Below the pieces are notes generated by a model. It worked only from the letters and a program-made list of their open reading frames with translations. It was not told where the DNA came from and did not search any database. From positions 1-64,000 of the forward strand of contig JBCBPW010000001.1 in the NCBI GenBank assembly GCA_039820545.1: DNA of 64,000 nt, in the 5' to 3' direction. Source of the stretch: JALEFZ01 sp039820545 (GTDB lineage Bacteria; Bacteroidota; Bacteroidia; J057). The translations under genes and the position numbers were made by a program. This document shows positions 37,555-47,199 of the stretch, one piece after another (the first letter of the stretch is position 1; every line of letters begins with the position of its first letter).

Positions 37555-38742
37555 TTAATTTCGCTTATACATACGCACAGCGTCGGTAATATAATTTTGA
37601 GGATTGAAAGCATCATTGAAGGCAGAAGATAGATTTTCTTGTTTGCCCTTTAGGATCAAAATGCGATCTCCAATGAGGTTATTTTCCTGATACTTTTGAA
37701 GAATCTCCTCGTATCTATTCAGATTTTCCTTGATCTCAAAGGTGATGTTGCCAAAACGAATCTTTAAAGACTGCACCGTCTGCATATCGTAGTACATTTT
37801 ATTCTTCCAAGCCTCATCATTTCGTCTCTTTTCTTCCTTTACTTTCTTTTCCACCATTTGTTTCAGTGAATTTAGATAATCCAGACGCTTCAAGGCATCA
37901 GTTTCCTCTAGATACATTTCTCGAAAGTCCTCATTTTTGATCTCCAAAAATTGAAAGATGTCCAGAAGCGTATTTGCCTGAAGTCGTTGTAGTTCTTCCA
38001 ATTCTTTCGTGGTCTTATTCCAGCCTGTCTCGACCAGATTGATATCATGGGTATACTGGCTCAAGATCATCGTAAGCTCAAACATCATGATGCTTTGCTT
38101 TCGCAGCTCCCGTTTTTTCTTGCCTATGGATTGAATAAATTTATCCATACCAATAAATAATACTTCACTCAAGGGTCCTGCAATCGGTGCTCCTTGCGCA
38201 AAGTCGCCTGCCGTTTCCAATAATTTAGAGGTAATCTGTAGCGTAGCATCTTCATTTTTATTGGTCTCCACATAAAAGGTAAATCCTTTGAACCACTTCT
38301 GATAACCTGGATACTGCATGGGATTGCCGACAGAGGTCAGCGAAGAAAAGAAGTCTCGCGAGCTATTGAATAGAATCAAAGGGCGCAGCTCTCGCTCCAT
38401 GGATACCAGGTTGATCACGGCAGATTGATAATTGCTGCTGTAGATGTTAAGCTCCTTCTCCCGCTCTGCTGCTTGTATCCCCTCCAATTTATTGACACGG
38501 TCACGGAGCTTTTCAATGATCTCGTCTGTATTTTGCGTCAGCTTTAGCGCTTCGTCGATCTTCTGAATCTCAAGGTCCAGAACGACAATCTTATCTTCTA
38601 GTTCACGCGCTTTTTGCTCTCTGTCTTTTTCCAAGTCTTGCAAGACCTTCTCGCGTATCGTCGCATCGTCTATTTGTGCCCAAGCGGAGCCTATCCAACT
38701 CATCAAACCAATCAATAACAGGAATTTTAATACCAATCTCAT
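37555..38742 (-). CDS. Secreted coiled-coil hypothetical protein
   Basis: A 395-residue protein with a signal peptide (residues 1-22, ending in SAWAQ). Residues about 25-110 are strongly charged with heptad spacing, as in a coiled coil, and a second helical stretch lies at about 225-390. The middle (about 120-200) looks less regular. It has few cysteines and no enzymatic motif. It would reside in the periplasm or at the cell surface. Neighbours (macrodomain-ADH operon downstream, ProC upstream) do not indicate a function. Confidence 0.7.
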   Translation of the reverse strand: MRLVLKFLLLIGLMSWIGSAWAQIDDATIREKVLQDLEKDREQKARELEDKIVVLDLEIQKIDEALKLTQNTDEIIEKLRDRVNKLEGIQAAEREKELNIYSSNYQSAVINLVSMERELRPLILFNSSRDFFSSLTSVGNPMQYPGYQKWFKGFTFYVETNKNEDATLQITSKLLETAGDFAQGAPIAGPLSEVLFIGMDKFIQSIGKKKRELRKQSIMMFELTMILSQYTHDINLVETGWNKTTKELEELQRLQANTLLDIFQFLEIKNEDFREMYLEETDALKRLDYLNSLKQMVEKKVKEEKRRNDEAWKNKMYYDMQTVQSLKIRFGNITFEIKENLNRYEEILQKYQENNLIGDRILILKGKQENLSSAFNDAFNPQNYITDAVRMYKRN

Positions 38743-38863
38743 GTTCAGGTTTCATCTTTTGAATGTAAGCGGAATGAAAAGATCCCATACAAAGACCTTT
38801 TCCATATTCCATGACGAAAATAGGAAGGCTTTACTTATAGTAAACTTTTTTCTGCAAGCGTGG

Positions 38864-39673
38864 CTAATCCTTTTGCGAACCGAGTTCTTGCGCACGTGTC
38901 AATGCTGCTTGGGCTCCTGTAGAGATCGCTTCTGTCAACTGGGTTTCACCAAATGCTTTGAGCGCGGCTTCTGTCGTCCCTCCTTTCGAGGCTACTTTCT
39001 GTATCCAGTCTTCACAACTTAGGCTGTTTTGGCGAAAAAGGCTCAGAGCCCCTGAAAAAGTCTGCTGCACCAGCAGGTTGGCATCCCCTTCACTGAAGCC
39101 CATGTCGCGTGCCGCACGTATTAGCGCATCCATGAAGAAGTACACATAAGCAGGACCCGATCCCGATATGGCCGTCACAGCATCAATTTTTTCCTCTTCT
39201 TCTACATACAAAGTCTTACCTGTCGTCGCCAGCAAGTTTTGGATGGTTCCAATCTCTAGCCTAGAGACTTCGTCTGTGGCTGTAAATGCCGTCATCCCCG
39301 CACCAATCTGCGAAGGAAGATTGGGCATCGCCCGAACGATCTTGGGGCTTCCTAGCGCCTGCCTAATCTGCTCCATGGTAATACCTGCCATCACACTCAA
39401 AATCACCTGTCCAGGATCAACAAAGGATTCAATTTGGGAAAATAAAGCTGGGGCGTCCTGGGGTTTGACGGCCAAGATGACCAAATCTGCCTGCTTAACA
39501 GCCGAGAGATCCGTCTCGATATGGGCAATATCCAATCGCGAAAGATCTCGAATCCGTTCTTCCTTCTTTCTTTCGAGGATGTATAAATGGTCTCTAGATA
39601 CTACGTGGGCATTCACGAAGGCTCGGGCAAATGTTCTGCCCATATTGCCGCCACCAATAATCAGGATATTCAT
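38864..39673 (-). CDS. proC: Pyrroline-5-carboxylate reductase
   Basis: A 269-residue protein with the family's NAD(P)-binding N-terminus (ILIIGGGNMGRTFARAF), the core segment LAVKPQD, VMAGITMEQI and RAMPNLPSQIGAG, and the C-terminal dimerisation domain signature ITAISGSGPAYVYFFMDAL. It catalyses the last step of proline synthesis, the reduction of 1-pyrroline-5-carboxylate to proline. Length is normal for the family (about 265-275). It lies between the coiled-coil protein and a methyltransferase on the same strand; no other proline genes are near. Confidence 0.95.
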   Translation of the reverse strand: MNILIIGGGNMGRTFARAFVNAHVVSRDHLYILERKKEERIRDLSRLDIAHIETDLSAVKQADLVILAVKPQDAPALFSQIESFVDPGQVILSVMAGITMEQIRQALGSPKIVRAMPNLPSQIGAGMTAFTATDEVSRLEIGTIQNLLATTGKTLYVEEEEKIDAVTAISGSGPAYVYFFMDALIRAARDMGFSEGDANLLVQQTFSGALSLFRQNSLSCEDWIQKVASKGGTTEAALKAFGETQLTEAISTGAQAALTRAQELGSQKD

Positions 39674-39799
39674 AAAGCATAGGGTTTACTCGCCATGTGT
39701 ACGAATGAATCCTAAAATAGATCCCATTATGTGGGGATTGTTTGATTTTTATTTCTTGGCCCGCTCATCCATTTCTATAAGAAAATGGAAACTTGCCCC

Positions 39800-40585
39800 T
39801 CAAGGTTTGGCTGCGATGATAAACAGATAATCCCCTTTATCATGCATGAAAGCAGATTTGACTTGTTCAATTTCTCCTGACTGAATGTCATGGTGCAGCT
39901 TTTCCAGTCCATTTTCCACTTCTTCCTGATGGGCCAGCGCTGAAAAGGAAGAAATTCCTTTACGGAGACTTGGATCAAGATAGCGTGAAGGATCATGCTT
40001 CCCCACATATAAAAATCCATCCTGAAGATCGGGTTTTACTTCATAGCTTTCTTCTGAGATCACATAAAAACCTACCTCCTCTAGTGCATCTACCACTTCC
40101 TTCCTAGAAGGCATCTGCGTCATAGAGTCTTTCATCATTTGCGGGAAGTAATGGTTGAGCCAGTAGCCTTCCATTTGATCGGGCGTAGAGGTAAAAATCA
40201 CCATTCTACCGTCCGTTTTCAGCGCAGCATATAAATGCCGAAATCCATTTGGTAAGCTATCCCAATGGTGGAGCGTCAGACTGGCCAGGATTCCATCCAC
40301 AGATTCGGCAGGTACCTCCAATGATTCGGCGGTCCCAATAAGCCAGTCTATCGTGACTTCCTTTTCTTTTGCCATCTCAAGCATACGCTCTGAAGGATCT
40401 ACTCCGATAAACTGTCCTCCTAACTGAGCCAATACAGAAGTATAATTTCCTGTTCCACAGCCGATATCCAAATACCTTTTCCCTGGTTCAGGTTGAAGAT
40501 GATGCTCCATCCTGGAAGCTAAATAAGGATCTGCTTTACGTGTTTGATTGTAGTTTTTTCCTATACGATTGTATTTAGCACTCAT
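39800..40585 (-). CDS. Class I SAM-dependent methyltransferase
   Basis: A 261-residue protein with a Rossmann-type methyltransferase core: motif I RYLDIGCGTGNYTSVLA at about residue 37-53, the following acidic D in GVDPSERML, and motif IV LASLTLHHWDSLP. It resembles the UbiE/YrrT-like methyltransferases that act on small molecules, but the substrate cannot be read from the sequence. It is 214 bp downstream of groEL across a terminator, so it is a separate transcription unit. Confidence 0.85.
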   Translation of the reverse strand: MSAKYNRIGKNYNQTRKADPYLASRMEHHLQPEPGKRYLDIGCGTGNYTSVLAQLGGQFIGVDPSERMLEMAKEKEVTIDWLIGTAESLEVPAESVDGILASLTLHHWDSLPNGFRHLYAALKTDGRMVIFTSTPDQMEGYWLNHYFPQMMKDSMTQMPSRKEVVDALEEVGFYVISEESYEVKPDLQDGFLYVGKHDPSRYLDPSLRKGISSFSALAHQEEVENGLEKLHHDIQSGEIEQVKSAFMHDKGDYLFIIAAKP

Positions 40586-40712
40586 ATGTATTCTTTGTAA
40601 AATTAAGCTTAGCTACCATCCTATACGGGGATTTACCTGCCAAACTAAAAATGCAGGTAGTTCAGCAAGCTTACAAATGAATATATCTTTGGGTAGTACA
40701 TGCGGATTAACA

Positions 40713-40745
40713 CAAAAAAGCCTGCACTCATGACGAGTACAGGCT
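40713..40745 (-). terminator. groES-groEL operon terminator
   Basis: An AGCCTG/CAGGCT stem encloses ACTC/GAGT, and the minus-strand reading continues into TTTTTTG. It lies 32 bp after the groEL stop. Confidence 0.85.
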
Positions 40746-40776
40746 CATATACTAAGTTTCGTGTCTTCAGAAAAGA

Positions 40777-42435
40777 TTACATCATGCCAGGCATGCCTCC
40801 ACCCATTCCAGCAGCAGCACCTAAGTCAGGACCTGACTCTTCTGGCTCGTCAGTGATGACCGCCTCAGTAGTCAAGAGCATAGATGCGATAGAAGCTGCA
40901 TTTTCGAGTGCCGAACGAGATACCTTAGTAGGATCGATGATTCCAGTAGCAAAGAAGTTCTCGTATTCTTCGATGCGCGCATTGAATCCATAGTCTACGG
41001 CTTCGTTGTTGCGCACTTCGTTCAAGATGACACCTGCCTCCAATCCAGCGTTAGATACGATCTGGCGGAGTGGCTCTTCCAATGCACGGCGTACGATGGC
41101 AACCCCTACACCGACATCACCCTTGAGCAGTTTGTCGTTGATTCCCCCACGGCCAGGCTCGATAGAGCTGATCGCACGGACCAAAGCAACACCCCCACCA
41201 GGAACGATTCCTTCTTCTACCGCAGCCTTTGTTGCGTGAAGAGCGTCGTCTACACGATCTTTCTTCTCCTTCATTTCTACTTCAGTCGCTGCACCTACGT
41301 AGATGACAGCTACCCCACCGCTCAGCTTAGCGAGACGCTCTTGCAATTTCTCACGGTCGTAGTCAGAAGTAGTTGTTTCGATTTGTGCTTTGATCTGGTT
41401 TACGCGAGCCTGAATCATCTCAGCATCACCTGCACCATCTACAATTGTCGTATTGTCTTTGTCAATCACTACCTTGTTTGCCTGTCCCAGCATATCAAGA
41501 GTCGTGTTCTCCAACTTGTATCCACGCTCCTCAGATACGACTGTTCCACCTGTCAAGATGGCAATATCTTCAAGCATCGCCTTGCGACGGTCACCAAATC
41601 CAGGTGCTTTTACAGCAGCTACTTTGAGTGAACCACGGATTTTATTTACAACGAGTGTGGCAAGGGCCTCACCTTCGACATCTTCTGCGATGATCAACAA
41701 AGGACGACCTGTCTGTACTGTCTGCTCCAATACAGGAAGTAGATCCTTCATGGCAGAAACCTTCTTGTCATGCAACAAGATGAAGGGATTCTCCAACTCA
41801 GTCACCATGTTGTCGGGATTGGTCACGAAGTAGGGAGAGAGGTATCCGCGATCAAACTGCATCCCTTCTACTGTCTCAAGGTAAGTTTCAAGTCCTTTGG
41901 CTTCTTCTACCGTGATGACACCGTCGCGTCCTACTTTTTCCATCGCATCCGCAATGTACTTACCGATTTCCTCGTCATTGTTAGAAGAGATCGTGGCTAC
42001 TTGCGCTACATCCTTAGATCCAGAGATCTCTTTAGACATCGAGCGAAGTTGCTCAATCACGACTTTTACAGCCTCATCGATCCCTTTCTTCAATTCCATA
42101 GGGTTGCGACCAGCCGTTACGTTTTTCAGTCCTTCACGTACCATTGCCTGAGCAAGTACAGTTGCTGTCGTCGTACCATCACCTGCGATGTCGGCTGTCT
42201 TGGAAGCAACTTCCTTTACCATCTGCGCACCCATATTCTCGATGGGATCAGACAGTTCAATTTCTTTGGCTACAGTTACACCATCTTTGGTGATGTTGGG
42301 TGCACCGAACTTCTTGTCGATGACTACGTTGCGGCCCTTAGGACCTAGTGTTACCTTAACGGCATTTGCGAGGGCATCTACCCCACGCTTCAGCTTATCT
42401 CTAGCGTCTACGTTGAATTCGATGTTTTTAGCCAT
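40777..42435 (-). CDS. groL: 60-kDa chaperonin GroEL
   Basis: A 552-residue chaperonin, full length. The ATP-binding GDGTTTATVLA, VTLGPKGRNVVIDKKFG, the GGVAVIYVGAATEVEMKEKKDR segment and the C-terminal Gly-Met-rich tail GGGMPGMM are diagnostic. It assembles in two heptameric rings with GroES and folds cytosolic proteins in an ATP-dependent way. It follows groES by 83 bp on the same strand and is closed by a strong terminator, so it is the second gene of a groES-groEL operon. Confidence 0.98.
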   Translation of the reverse strand: MAKNIEFNVDARDKLKRGVDALANAVKVTLGPKGRNVVIDKKFGAPNITKDGVTVAKEIELSDPIENMGAQMVKEVASKTADIAGDGTTTATVLAQAMVREGLKNVTAGRNPMELKKGIDEAVKVVIEQLRSMSKEISGSKDVAQVATISSNNDEEIGKYIADAMEKVGRDGVITVEEAKGLETYLETVEGMQFDRGYLSPYFVTNPDNMVTELENPFILLHDKKVSAMKDLLPVLEQTVQTGRPLLIIAEDVEGEALATLVVNKIRGSLKVAAVKAPGFGDRRKAMLEDIAILTGGTVVSEERGYKLENTTLDMLGQANKVVIDKDNTTIVDGAGDAEMIQARVNQIKAQIETTTSDYDREKLQERLAKLSGGVAVIYVGAATEVEMKEKKDRVDDALHATKAAVEEGIVPGGGVALVRAISSIEPGRGGINDKLLKGDVGVGVAIVRRALEEPLRQIVSNAGLEAGVILNEVRNNEAVDYGFNARIEEYENFFATGIIDPTKVSRSALENAASIASMLLTTEAVITDEPEESGPDLGAAAGMGGGMPGMM

Positions 42436-42518
42436 GAGTTATGGACTTTGTTTTGTTTTTTGTTTGATGAATGAAAAACCAAAATCGCATAGAAGGGACC
42501 TATGCTGGGGTAAGTACA

Positions 42519-42794
42519 TTATACGATCGCGAGGATGTCTGACTCACGCATGATCAGATAGTCATTTCCTTCAAGAGAAATCTCAGTACCTGAATACTTA
42601 CCATACAGGACGTTATCTCCTACTTTGACTGTTACTGGCTCATCTTTCTTGCCAGGTCCCACAGCTACTACTTCTCCACGCTGGGGCTTCTCTTTTGCTG
42701 TATCAGGGATGATAAGACCTGAAGCGGTTGTCTCTTCCGCAGGTGCAGGCTTCACCAGGACACGGTCAGCCAAAGGCTTAATGTTCAACGACAT
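42519..42794 (-). CDS. groS: 10-kDa co-chaperonin GroES
   Basis: A 91-residue protein matching GroES: NIKPLADRVLVKPAPAEETTASG with the usual mobile loop, KEKPQRGEVVAVGPGK, and GDNVLYGKYSGTEISLEG near the C-terminus. It caps GroEL. It is the first gene of the operon. The upstream region lacks a visible CIRCE element and instead has the TGACA/TGTCA cluster described at 42900-43051. Confidence 0.97.
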   Translation of the reverse strand: MSLNIKPLADRVLVKPAPAEETTASGLIIPDTAKEKPQRGEVVAVGPGKKDEPVTVKVGDNVLYGKYSGTEISLEGNDYLIMRESDILAIV

Positions 42795-42850
42795 AGTTAT
42801 GTTGCGATTTAAAGGTTTATAACTTTTATCACGGTTTATAGAAACGCAGA

Positions 42851-42868
42851 ATCAGAAAATGTGCCAAG
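42851..42868 (-). promoter_or_regulatory. Candidate sigma54-like promoter of groES
   Basis: On the minus strand TTGGCACATTTTCTGAT has a good -24 box (TTGGCAC) at the correct distance from a -12 box that reads CTGAT instead of TTGCA. The defective -12 position makes this tentative. It lies about 60 bp before the groES start. Confidence 0.35.
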
Positions 42869-42899
42869 GCATTTTTTTGCACAATTTTCTCAAAAAAAC

Positions 42900-43051
42900 T
42901 GTCATAATGGCAATCATGTGACGTGTTTGTCAGTTTGACATGACAAGGTGTGTACTTCACTTGACACATAGATATAGAAGTTGGCATTTGACCTGTATTT
43001 CACAGATATTCAGCCCTTCAATCCCTTATGTCAGGATATGCCACTTTGACA
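42900..43051. promoter_or_regulatory. Cluster of TGACA/TGTCA half-sites upstream of groES
   Basis: At least seven TGTCA or TGACA pentamers lie in 150 bp: 42900-42904, 42928-42932, 42936-42940, 42941-42945, 42962-42966, 43029-43033 and 43047-43051. The pair at 42928-42940 is an inverted repeat with a 3-bp spacer. They could be the binding sites of an activator or a heat-shock regulator. The remainder of this 536-bp gene-free stretch (42795-43330) holds only the terminator of the next gene. Confidence 0.45.
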
Positions 43052-43256
43052 TTGCCGCAAAGATAGGATTTTTCATTTGGCAAAAAAGAAAGGATCGCTC
43101 ATGTTTTTCCAACATGGAGTTGAAATGTAAGAAAATCACTTATTTTTCTGGATATTAATAAATTAAGATAATTATATATATGATTTCGTTTCTCACTAGG
43201 TATGAATGACAAATGTTGAGACGTGATATCGAAAGGAAGCTTGGAACTTAAAAAAA

Positions 43257-43295
43257 GGAAACCAGCTCTCTTTGGTATCTTTAGAGCTGATTTCC
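43257..43295 (-). terminator. Terminator after the LamG-PKD protein gene
   Basis: A 13-bp stem (43257-43269 / 43283-43295) with one mismatch and a 13-base loop, followed on the minus strand by six or seven T. Confidence 0.85.
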
Positions 43296-43330
43296 CCTTC
43301 TTTCAAATGCTAAATACGCCTGACTTATAT

Positions 43331-44818
43331 TTATTTCTTATGCATTTTGGTATGGAATGTATGCTCATCATTCCTGACAGAGATGATATATAAACCTTCA
43401 GCCCATCCTTGAGCAGGGATCACCACAGAAAGCTCTTTAGCTGTCGTCTCATACATTTTTCTTCCGCGTATATCCACAACCGTAATGGAGGCATTGCGCC
43501 AATATGACGCTGTCAACTGGACAGTCATTTGGTCTTGGAAAGGATTCGGATAAACTTGAATCCCTGTAGGCTCTGAAACATTTACATTTGTTCCAATGAC
43601 TGTAAATGTTTGGCAAACAGTGTCGCTACAGCTCGTGGTTCCGTCTCCATCACCCACATTGGCAATCGCGCAAACATTGTAGGTACCAGAAGTACTGAAG
43701 GTGTGTTGCGCGGAAGTTCCAGGAAGCAAAATTTGTGTACTTCCATCCCCAAAATCCCAACGAATATTATTGATATCTACATTGGCATTAGTAGAAGGAG
43801 TGAATGTATAGTTGCTGCCACTAGATGTTGTGGAAAAGTCAATGTTCGTCTTACATGTTGTACATGAGTCTACTCTGATAAACCAAGTGATACTATCGAG
43901 ACAGTTAGTAGCACTGTTTGTAGTGATCGCTGTGTAAGTAGTCGAAACAGAAGGCGAAACCGATAGATTAGGACAAGTATCACAAACCAAACTAGCACTG
44001 GACGTCCATGAAATTGTAGACCCAAATCCTGCGTCTATCTCTACTGTATCTCCCTCACAGATCACTACCTCATTGAAGAGCGCAGGTTCTTTTGCCAATT
44101 CACGTACTTCGTCTTGAGTAAGCGGACGATCATAGAGTCGTACTTCATCTAATTTCCCTTTGAAATAAAACCTGTCTCCAGGAATGTTGGTTGCATCTGC
44201 TCGGCCGATAGCACCCGTTGGACTATTAGGCGCATAGGCAAGTCCAGAACCTGTACCCGAATAGTTTCCACAATCTTGCTTTCCGTTGATGTAAATATCC
44301 ATGTCTAGTGGACCTCTAGCTACTACGGCGATGTGATACCAGACATCAGGCATGATAGTAGTAGTCCCTCCCTTGCTTCGACGCGAGGTAGCATCGTGCG
44401 GCCCTATATCACCTAGGCTTAACGCTGCTTTTTGCGTGGAACTCAATAAGAATACCACACCATTTGATACATTGTCTGTGTCATTGTTATCCAAAATAGG
44501 AGCCAAACTATTAGGAACACCGTCCAGCCTAACCCATGCAGCGACGGTCACAGGCAATTGAGGTTCTAAATTTGAATTGTTCAGAATCTCTATGTAATCG
44601 TCTATTCCATCAAAATAATAGGCGGAATTTGCATTGCCTGCTCGATCTGTAGTCAGTATGGCTCCGTTTTTAGCTGTACCATTGTTGCCATTTCCACTAT
44701 AGTCTAGTGCGTCACCATCCATAGGATAATAAGCTACCAAACCATTTTGTACGGTACTCTGTGCAAATACAAGGGAACAAGTGAGAAGAAAAACCCAAAT
44801 TAGGTAAGTTGTTTTCAT
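43331..44818 (-). CDS. Secreted LamG- and PKD-domain protein with T9SS type A domain
   Basis: A 495-residue protein. Signal peptide at 1-19 (ending SLVFAQ). A LamG/concanavalin-like lectin domain covers about residues 25-225 (YYPMDGDALDYSGNGNNGTA, AWVRLDG, GKLDEVRLYDRPLTQDEV). An Ig-like segment follows at about 245-315 with Cys pairs, then a PKD domain (IRWDFGDGSTQ) and the T9SS type A C-terminal domain (VYPNPFQDQMTVQL, ending FHTKMHKK). It should be exported across the outer membrane and bind glycans or host/prey surfaces; this is inferred from domains. It has its own promoter and terminator. Confidence 0.85.
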   Translation of the reverse strand: MKTTYLIWVFLLTCSLVFAQSTVQNGLVAYYPMDGDALDYSGNGNNGTAKNGAILTTDRAGNANSAYYFDGIDDYIEILNNSNLEPQLPVTVAAWVRLDGVPNSLAPILDNNDTDNVSNGVVFLLSSTQKAALSLGDIGPHDATSRRSKGGTTTIMPDVWYHIAVVARGPLDMDIYINGKQDCGNYSGTGSGLAYAPNSPTGAIGRADATNIPGDRFYFKGKLDEVRLYDRPLTQDEVRELAKEPALFNEVVICEGDTVEIDAGFGSTISWTSSASLVCDTCPNLSVSPSVSTTYTAITTNSATNCLDSITWFIRVDSCTTCKTNIDFSTTSSGSNYTFTPSTNANVDINNIRWDFGDGSTQILLPGTSAQHTFSTSGTYNVCAIANVGDGDGTTSCSDTVCQTFTVIGTNVNVSEPTGIQVYPNPFQDQMTVQLTASYWRNASITVVDIRGRKMYETTAKELSVVIPAQGWAEGLYIISVRNDEHTFHTKMHKK

Positions 44819-44846
44819 GATTATACGTTTATCTGTTTAGGTGAAA

Positions 44847-44876
44847 CAAAACTACATGAATTAAATTTACAAACAA
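44847..44876 (-). promoter_or_regulatory. Bacteroidota-type promoter of the LamG-PKD gene
   Basis: On the minus strand TAGTTTTG (44854-44847) fits TAnnTTTG, and a TTG (44876-44874) lies 19 bp upstream, as expected for the -33/-7 spacing. The start codon is at 44818, giving a short leader of about 20 nt. Confidence 0.5.
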
Positions 44877-45369
44877 GTATTTTTTTTTAAAGTTTTGGTC
44901 AGAGAAAAAGATAAAATAACGAGAGGTGCTTAGAAATAATCGAAAAGTGAAATGATTTCCCAAAGAGGTCCGACAAAAGAAAATAAAGATTCCTGAAATA
45001 TAAATATTTGATTTACAATACTTTTCCCGATTCGATAGACATGACTCACCGCTCTTATTTCTGTTATTTTACGGAAAGCCCCCAAGCTTGGCTTTGATTG
45101 TCTTAATCACATGAAAAATATTCCTCTAGGGCCTGGAAGAGGCGGTCTACCATGCATAACCTTCTCACATGGAGGGTAGATTCAGACGAAAAACAAGCTT
45201 GTAAGGTATTTGAATAGGGTGTTTTCATGTAAGATACGTGATCGAAGGCAATGGTCTGCTTCAAGAATAGACAATACCTCTGACATTCAGTATTTTAAGC
45301 ATCCATATTTGTTCATAAAATCTTTTTGCCCCTACTTATGATCATACTTAGCCTCTGAATCAATTGGAT
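44877..45369. other. Intergenic stretch with no recognised gene
   Basis: About 490 bp between the LamG-PKD promoter and the end of the minus-strand gene at 45370. It is AT-rich with stop codons in all frames; I see no structured element or RNA gene in it. Confidence 0.5.
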
Positions 45370-46119
45370 TCATCCTAATAGGCCTTTCCATTTTTTGCTT
45401 ATAATCCCTCCCAAGCTATATACCCCAACAAAAAATAGCTGACTCCCTGTCAGCACACGCTGTCCAGGTTCATCAAAATAAATCCCCAATTCTTTGAAAA
45501 ATTGATCTCTCCTAGGATTTGATGACTGGTACATTTTTTCCCAATCTTCATCGGTGACGGGATTTCTAACTTTGTAGCTATTCGATATGAGAGACTCATT
45601 CAAATGGAATGCTTCGGAACCCAAATGCTCCGTACAAAAGTAATTGGCAAAGTTGACTACCTGATCGGGTACACTACCTTCATAGTGAGGGTAAAACTTA
45701 TCAAAAGTAGCTGAAACCCTTTCGACCAATCGGGGATTGACCGTCTCAAATGTCAATACAAACTTCTTGAAGTACCATAATCGTCCAATATTTGATTTGA
45801 TGAAACTTAGGTTGCTATGCTTGGCGAAGTTCTTTACATGAGCGTTGGCCCAGTCGTATTTGTAGGATATGTTGATAAAAATGACGGGTAAAGGATGTCG
45901 CGCAAAGGGCGTATCTAACTTGCGCAACGTATAGGCTTGACAAGCTACTATTTGACCCTCGACCTTGTACAGATAAAACAATGGATTGGTTTTCGCTACA
46001 TGATTGACTTCTATGTGATTTTCAGGTAGCTCATGGTGGAGTTGGCGCACCATCTGATTGATTTCCAAGAGTTCTTGCTTGGTTAAGTCTGTTCCTCTTT
46101 TGATTTCGGGGCTTACCAT
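45370..46119 (-). CDS. Conserved hypothetical protein, possibly acetyltransferase-like
   Basis: A 249-residue soluble protein. It was not firmly recognised. The N-terminal part (LLEINQMVRQLHHELPENH, then FYLYKVEGQIVACQAYTL) has the alternating pattern of a GNAT-type N-acetyltransferase core, but the acetyl-CoA Q/RxxGxG/A loop is not evident. ATG 46119 is preferred to a TTG at 46188. It lies 182 bp downstream of the S-adenosylmethionine hydrolase gene on the same strand. Confidence 0.55.
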   Translation of the reverse strand: MVSPEIKRGTDLTKQELLEINQMVRQLHHELPENHIEVNHVAKTNPLFYLYKVEGQIVACQAYTLRKLDTPFARHPLPVIFINISYKYDWANAHVKNFAKHSNLSFIKSNIGRLWYFKKFVLTFETVNPRLVERVSATFDKFYPHYEGSVPDQVVNFANYFCTEHLGSEAFHLNESLISNSYKVRNPVTDEDWEKMYQSSNPRRDQFFKELGIYFDEPGQRVLTGSQLFFVGVYSLGGIISKKWKGLLG

Positions 46120-46301
46120 ATATCCTATGATTTGATCTACAGACCAAGTTATACGAATGTATGACTTACACAGGGTCGATCTGTACAATATCTGAAAAAC
46201 GAAAGATATTTTCTGCTTTCAGTCAGATAGAAGGCGCTGTAAACAGGATGCCGTCTATGAAGTATCACGTAATTGGGGCATTTCACCTAAGAGGAAGATA
46301 C

Positions 46302-47051
46302 TCATAAAAACAGCTGGAAGTCTTTCTCTGATATGACACTTGCTGCATTGCCATCTCTTTGGGCAATTTCTACCAACCCATGACTTCCCCTTATACCTAC
46401 CAATTCTCCTGGTGCCACGGAATGGTAGCTGACACCCAGTGGAATTTTATGACTGGCCATTTGTACATATCCTTCCCCCCATTCGGAGATCTTGAGATTT
46501 GTGATCAAGTTCCCAAAATAGTCGGTGTAGATGACGCGTCCCAATACTTTTTTCTCTCCACCTAGCGGCTCAATGAAGGGAGAAAGGGGAATTGTATACG
46601 AACGTACAGGCCCCACCTGGGTGAGTAGAAAACCCGCTGAGAGATGCGCCGCTGTGGGGGCAAATATATCTCTTCCGTGAAATGTATGACTGATCTCTTC
46701 CAACTTAAGACGGGGGTTCTCTACCGCCATGATGAGCTTCACAGGCAGCTCAGCCAAGACATAATCCATGAGTCCGTTGTCGGGTACAATAAAAAGGTAA
46801 TCTTGTGTCTGGATTACGAGTATCTCTCTTTTGCTTCCAACACCTGGATCGATGACGCAGACAAAAATGGTTCCTTTGGGATAGTATTTATAACTATTCC
46901 ACAGGACAAAACGTGCCGAATCTAAATCCTGTGGAGGAATGCTATGCGTCAAATCAACAATCTCCACCTGGGGATGGATGCTTTTGATTACCCCTTTCAT
47001 GATGCCTGGATAGGCGTCTCTTTGTCCAAAATCTGTCATCAGTACGATCAT
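46302..47051 (-). CDS. S-adenosyl-L-methionine hydrolase (DUF62/SAM hydroxide adenosyltransferase)
   Basis: A 249-residue protein of the DUF62 family that hydrolyses SAM to adenosine and methionine. Hallmarks are IVLMTDFGQRDAYPGIMKGVI at the N-terminus, LTHSIPPQDLDSARFVL, VIDPGVGSKRE, VPDNGL and the active-site segment HTFHGRDIFAPTAAHLSAG. These include the Asp-Arg-His residues that activate water in this family. The related fluorinases and chlorinases use a halide instead; the sequence here looks like the hydrolase branch but that is not certain. The start is ATG 47051; an extension to 47168 would add 39 residues of unlike sequence. Confidence 0.9.
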   Translation of the reverse strand: MIVLMTDFGQRDAYPGIMKGVIKSIHPQVEIVDLTHSIPPQDLDSARFVLWNSYKYYPKGTIFVCVIDPGVGSKREILVIQTQDYLFIVPDNGLMDYVLAELPVKLIMAVENPRLKLEEISHTFHGRDIFAPTAAHLSAGFLLTQVGPVRSYTIPLSPFIEPLGGEKKVLGRVIYTDYFGNLITNLKISEWGEGYVQMASHKIPLGVSYHSVAPGELVGIRGSHGLVEIAQRDGNAASVISEKDFQLFL

Positions 47052-47199
47052 GATATAAAGATAAGGGGAGAAATGAGAATCCCGTAAATGGGATTTCGCG
47101 TGGCTACAGGAACAGAGAAGAAAGTGTTTGTCTAGAAAAGAAAACAGACACACAGGATCATCTCCCATGTGCCTGAACTACTATACAACCTATACTCAG

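Noticed and set aside
42795..43000. CIRCE operator (TTAGCACTC-N9-GAGTGCTAA) before groES
   Set aside because: Searched by eye on both strands and not found; only the TGACA-type sites are present.
47052..47168. 39-residue extension of the SAM hydrolase
   Set aside because: The family starts at the MIVLMTDFG motif; the extension is not conserved-looking and uses the spacer after the giant PKD gene.
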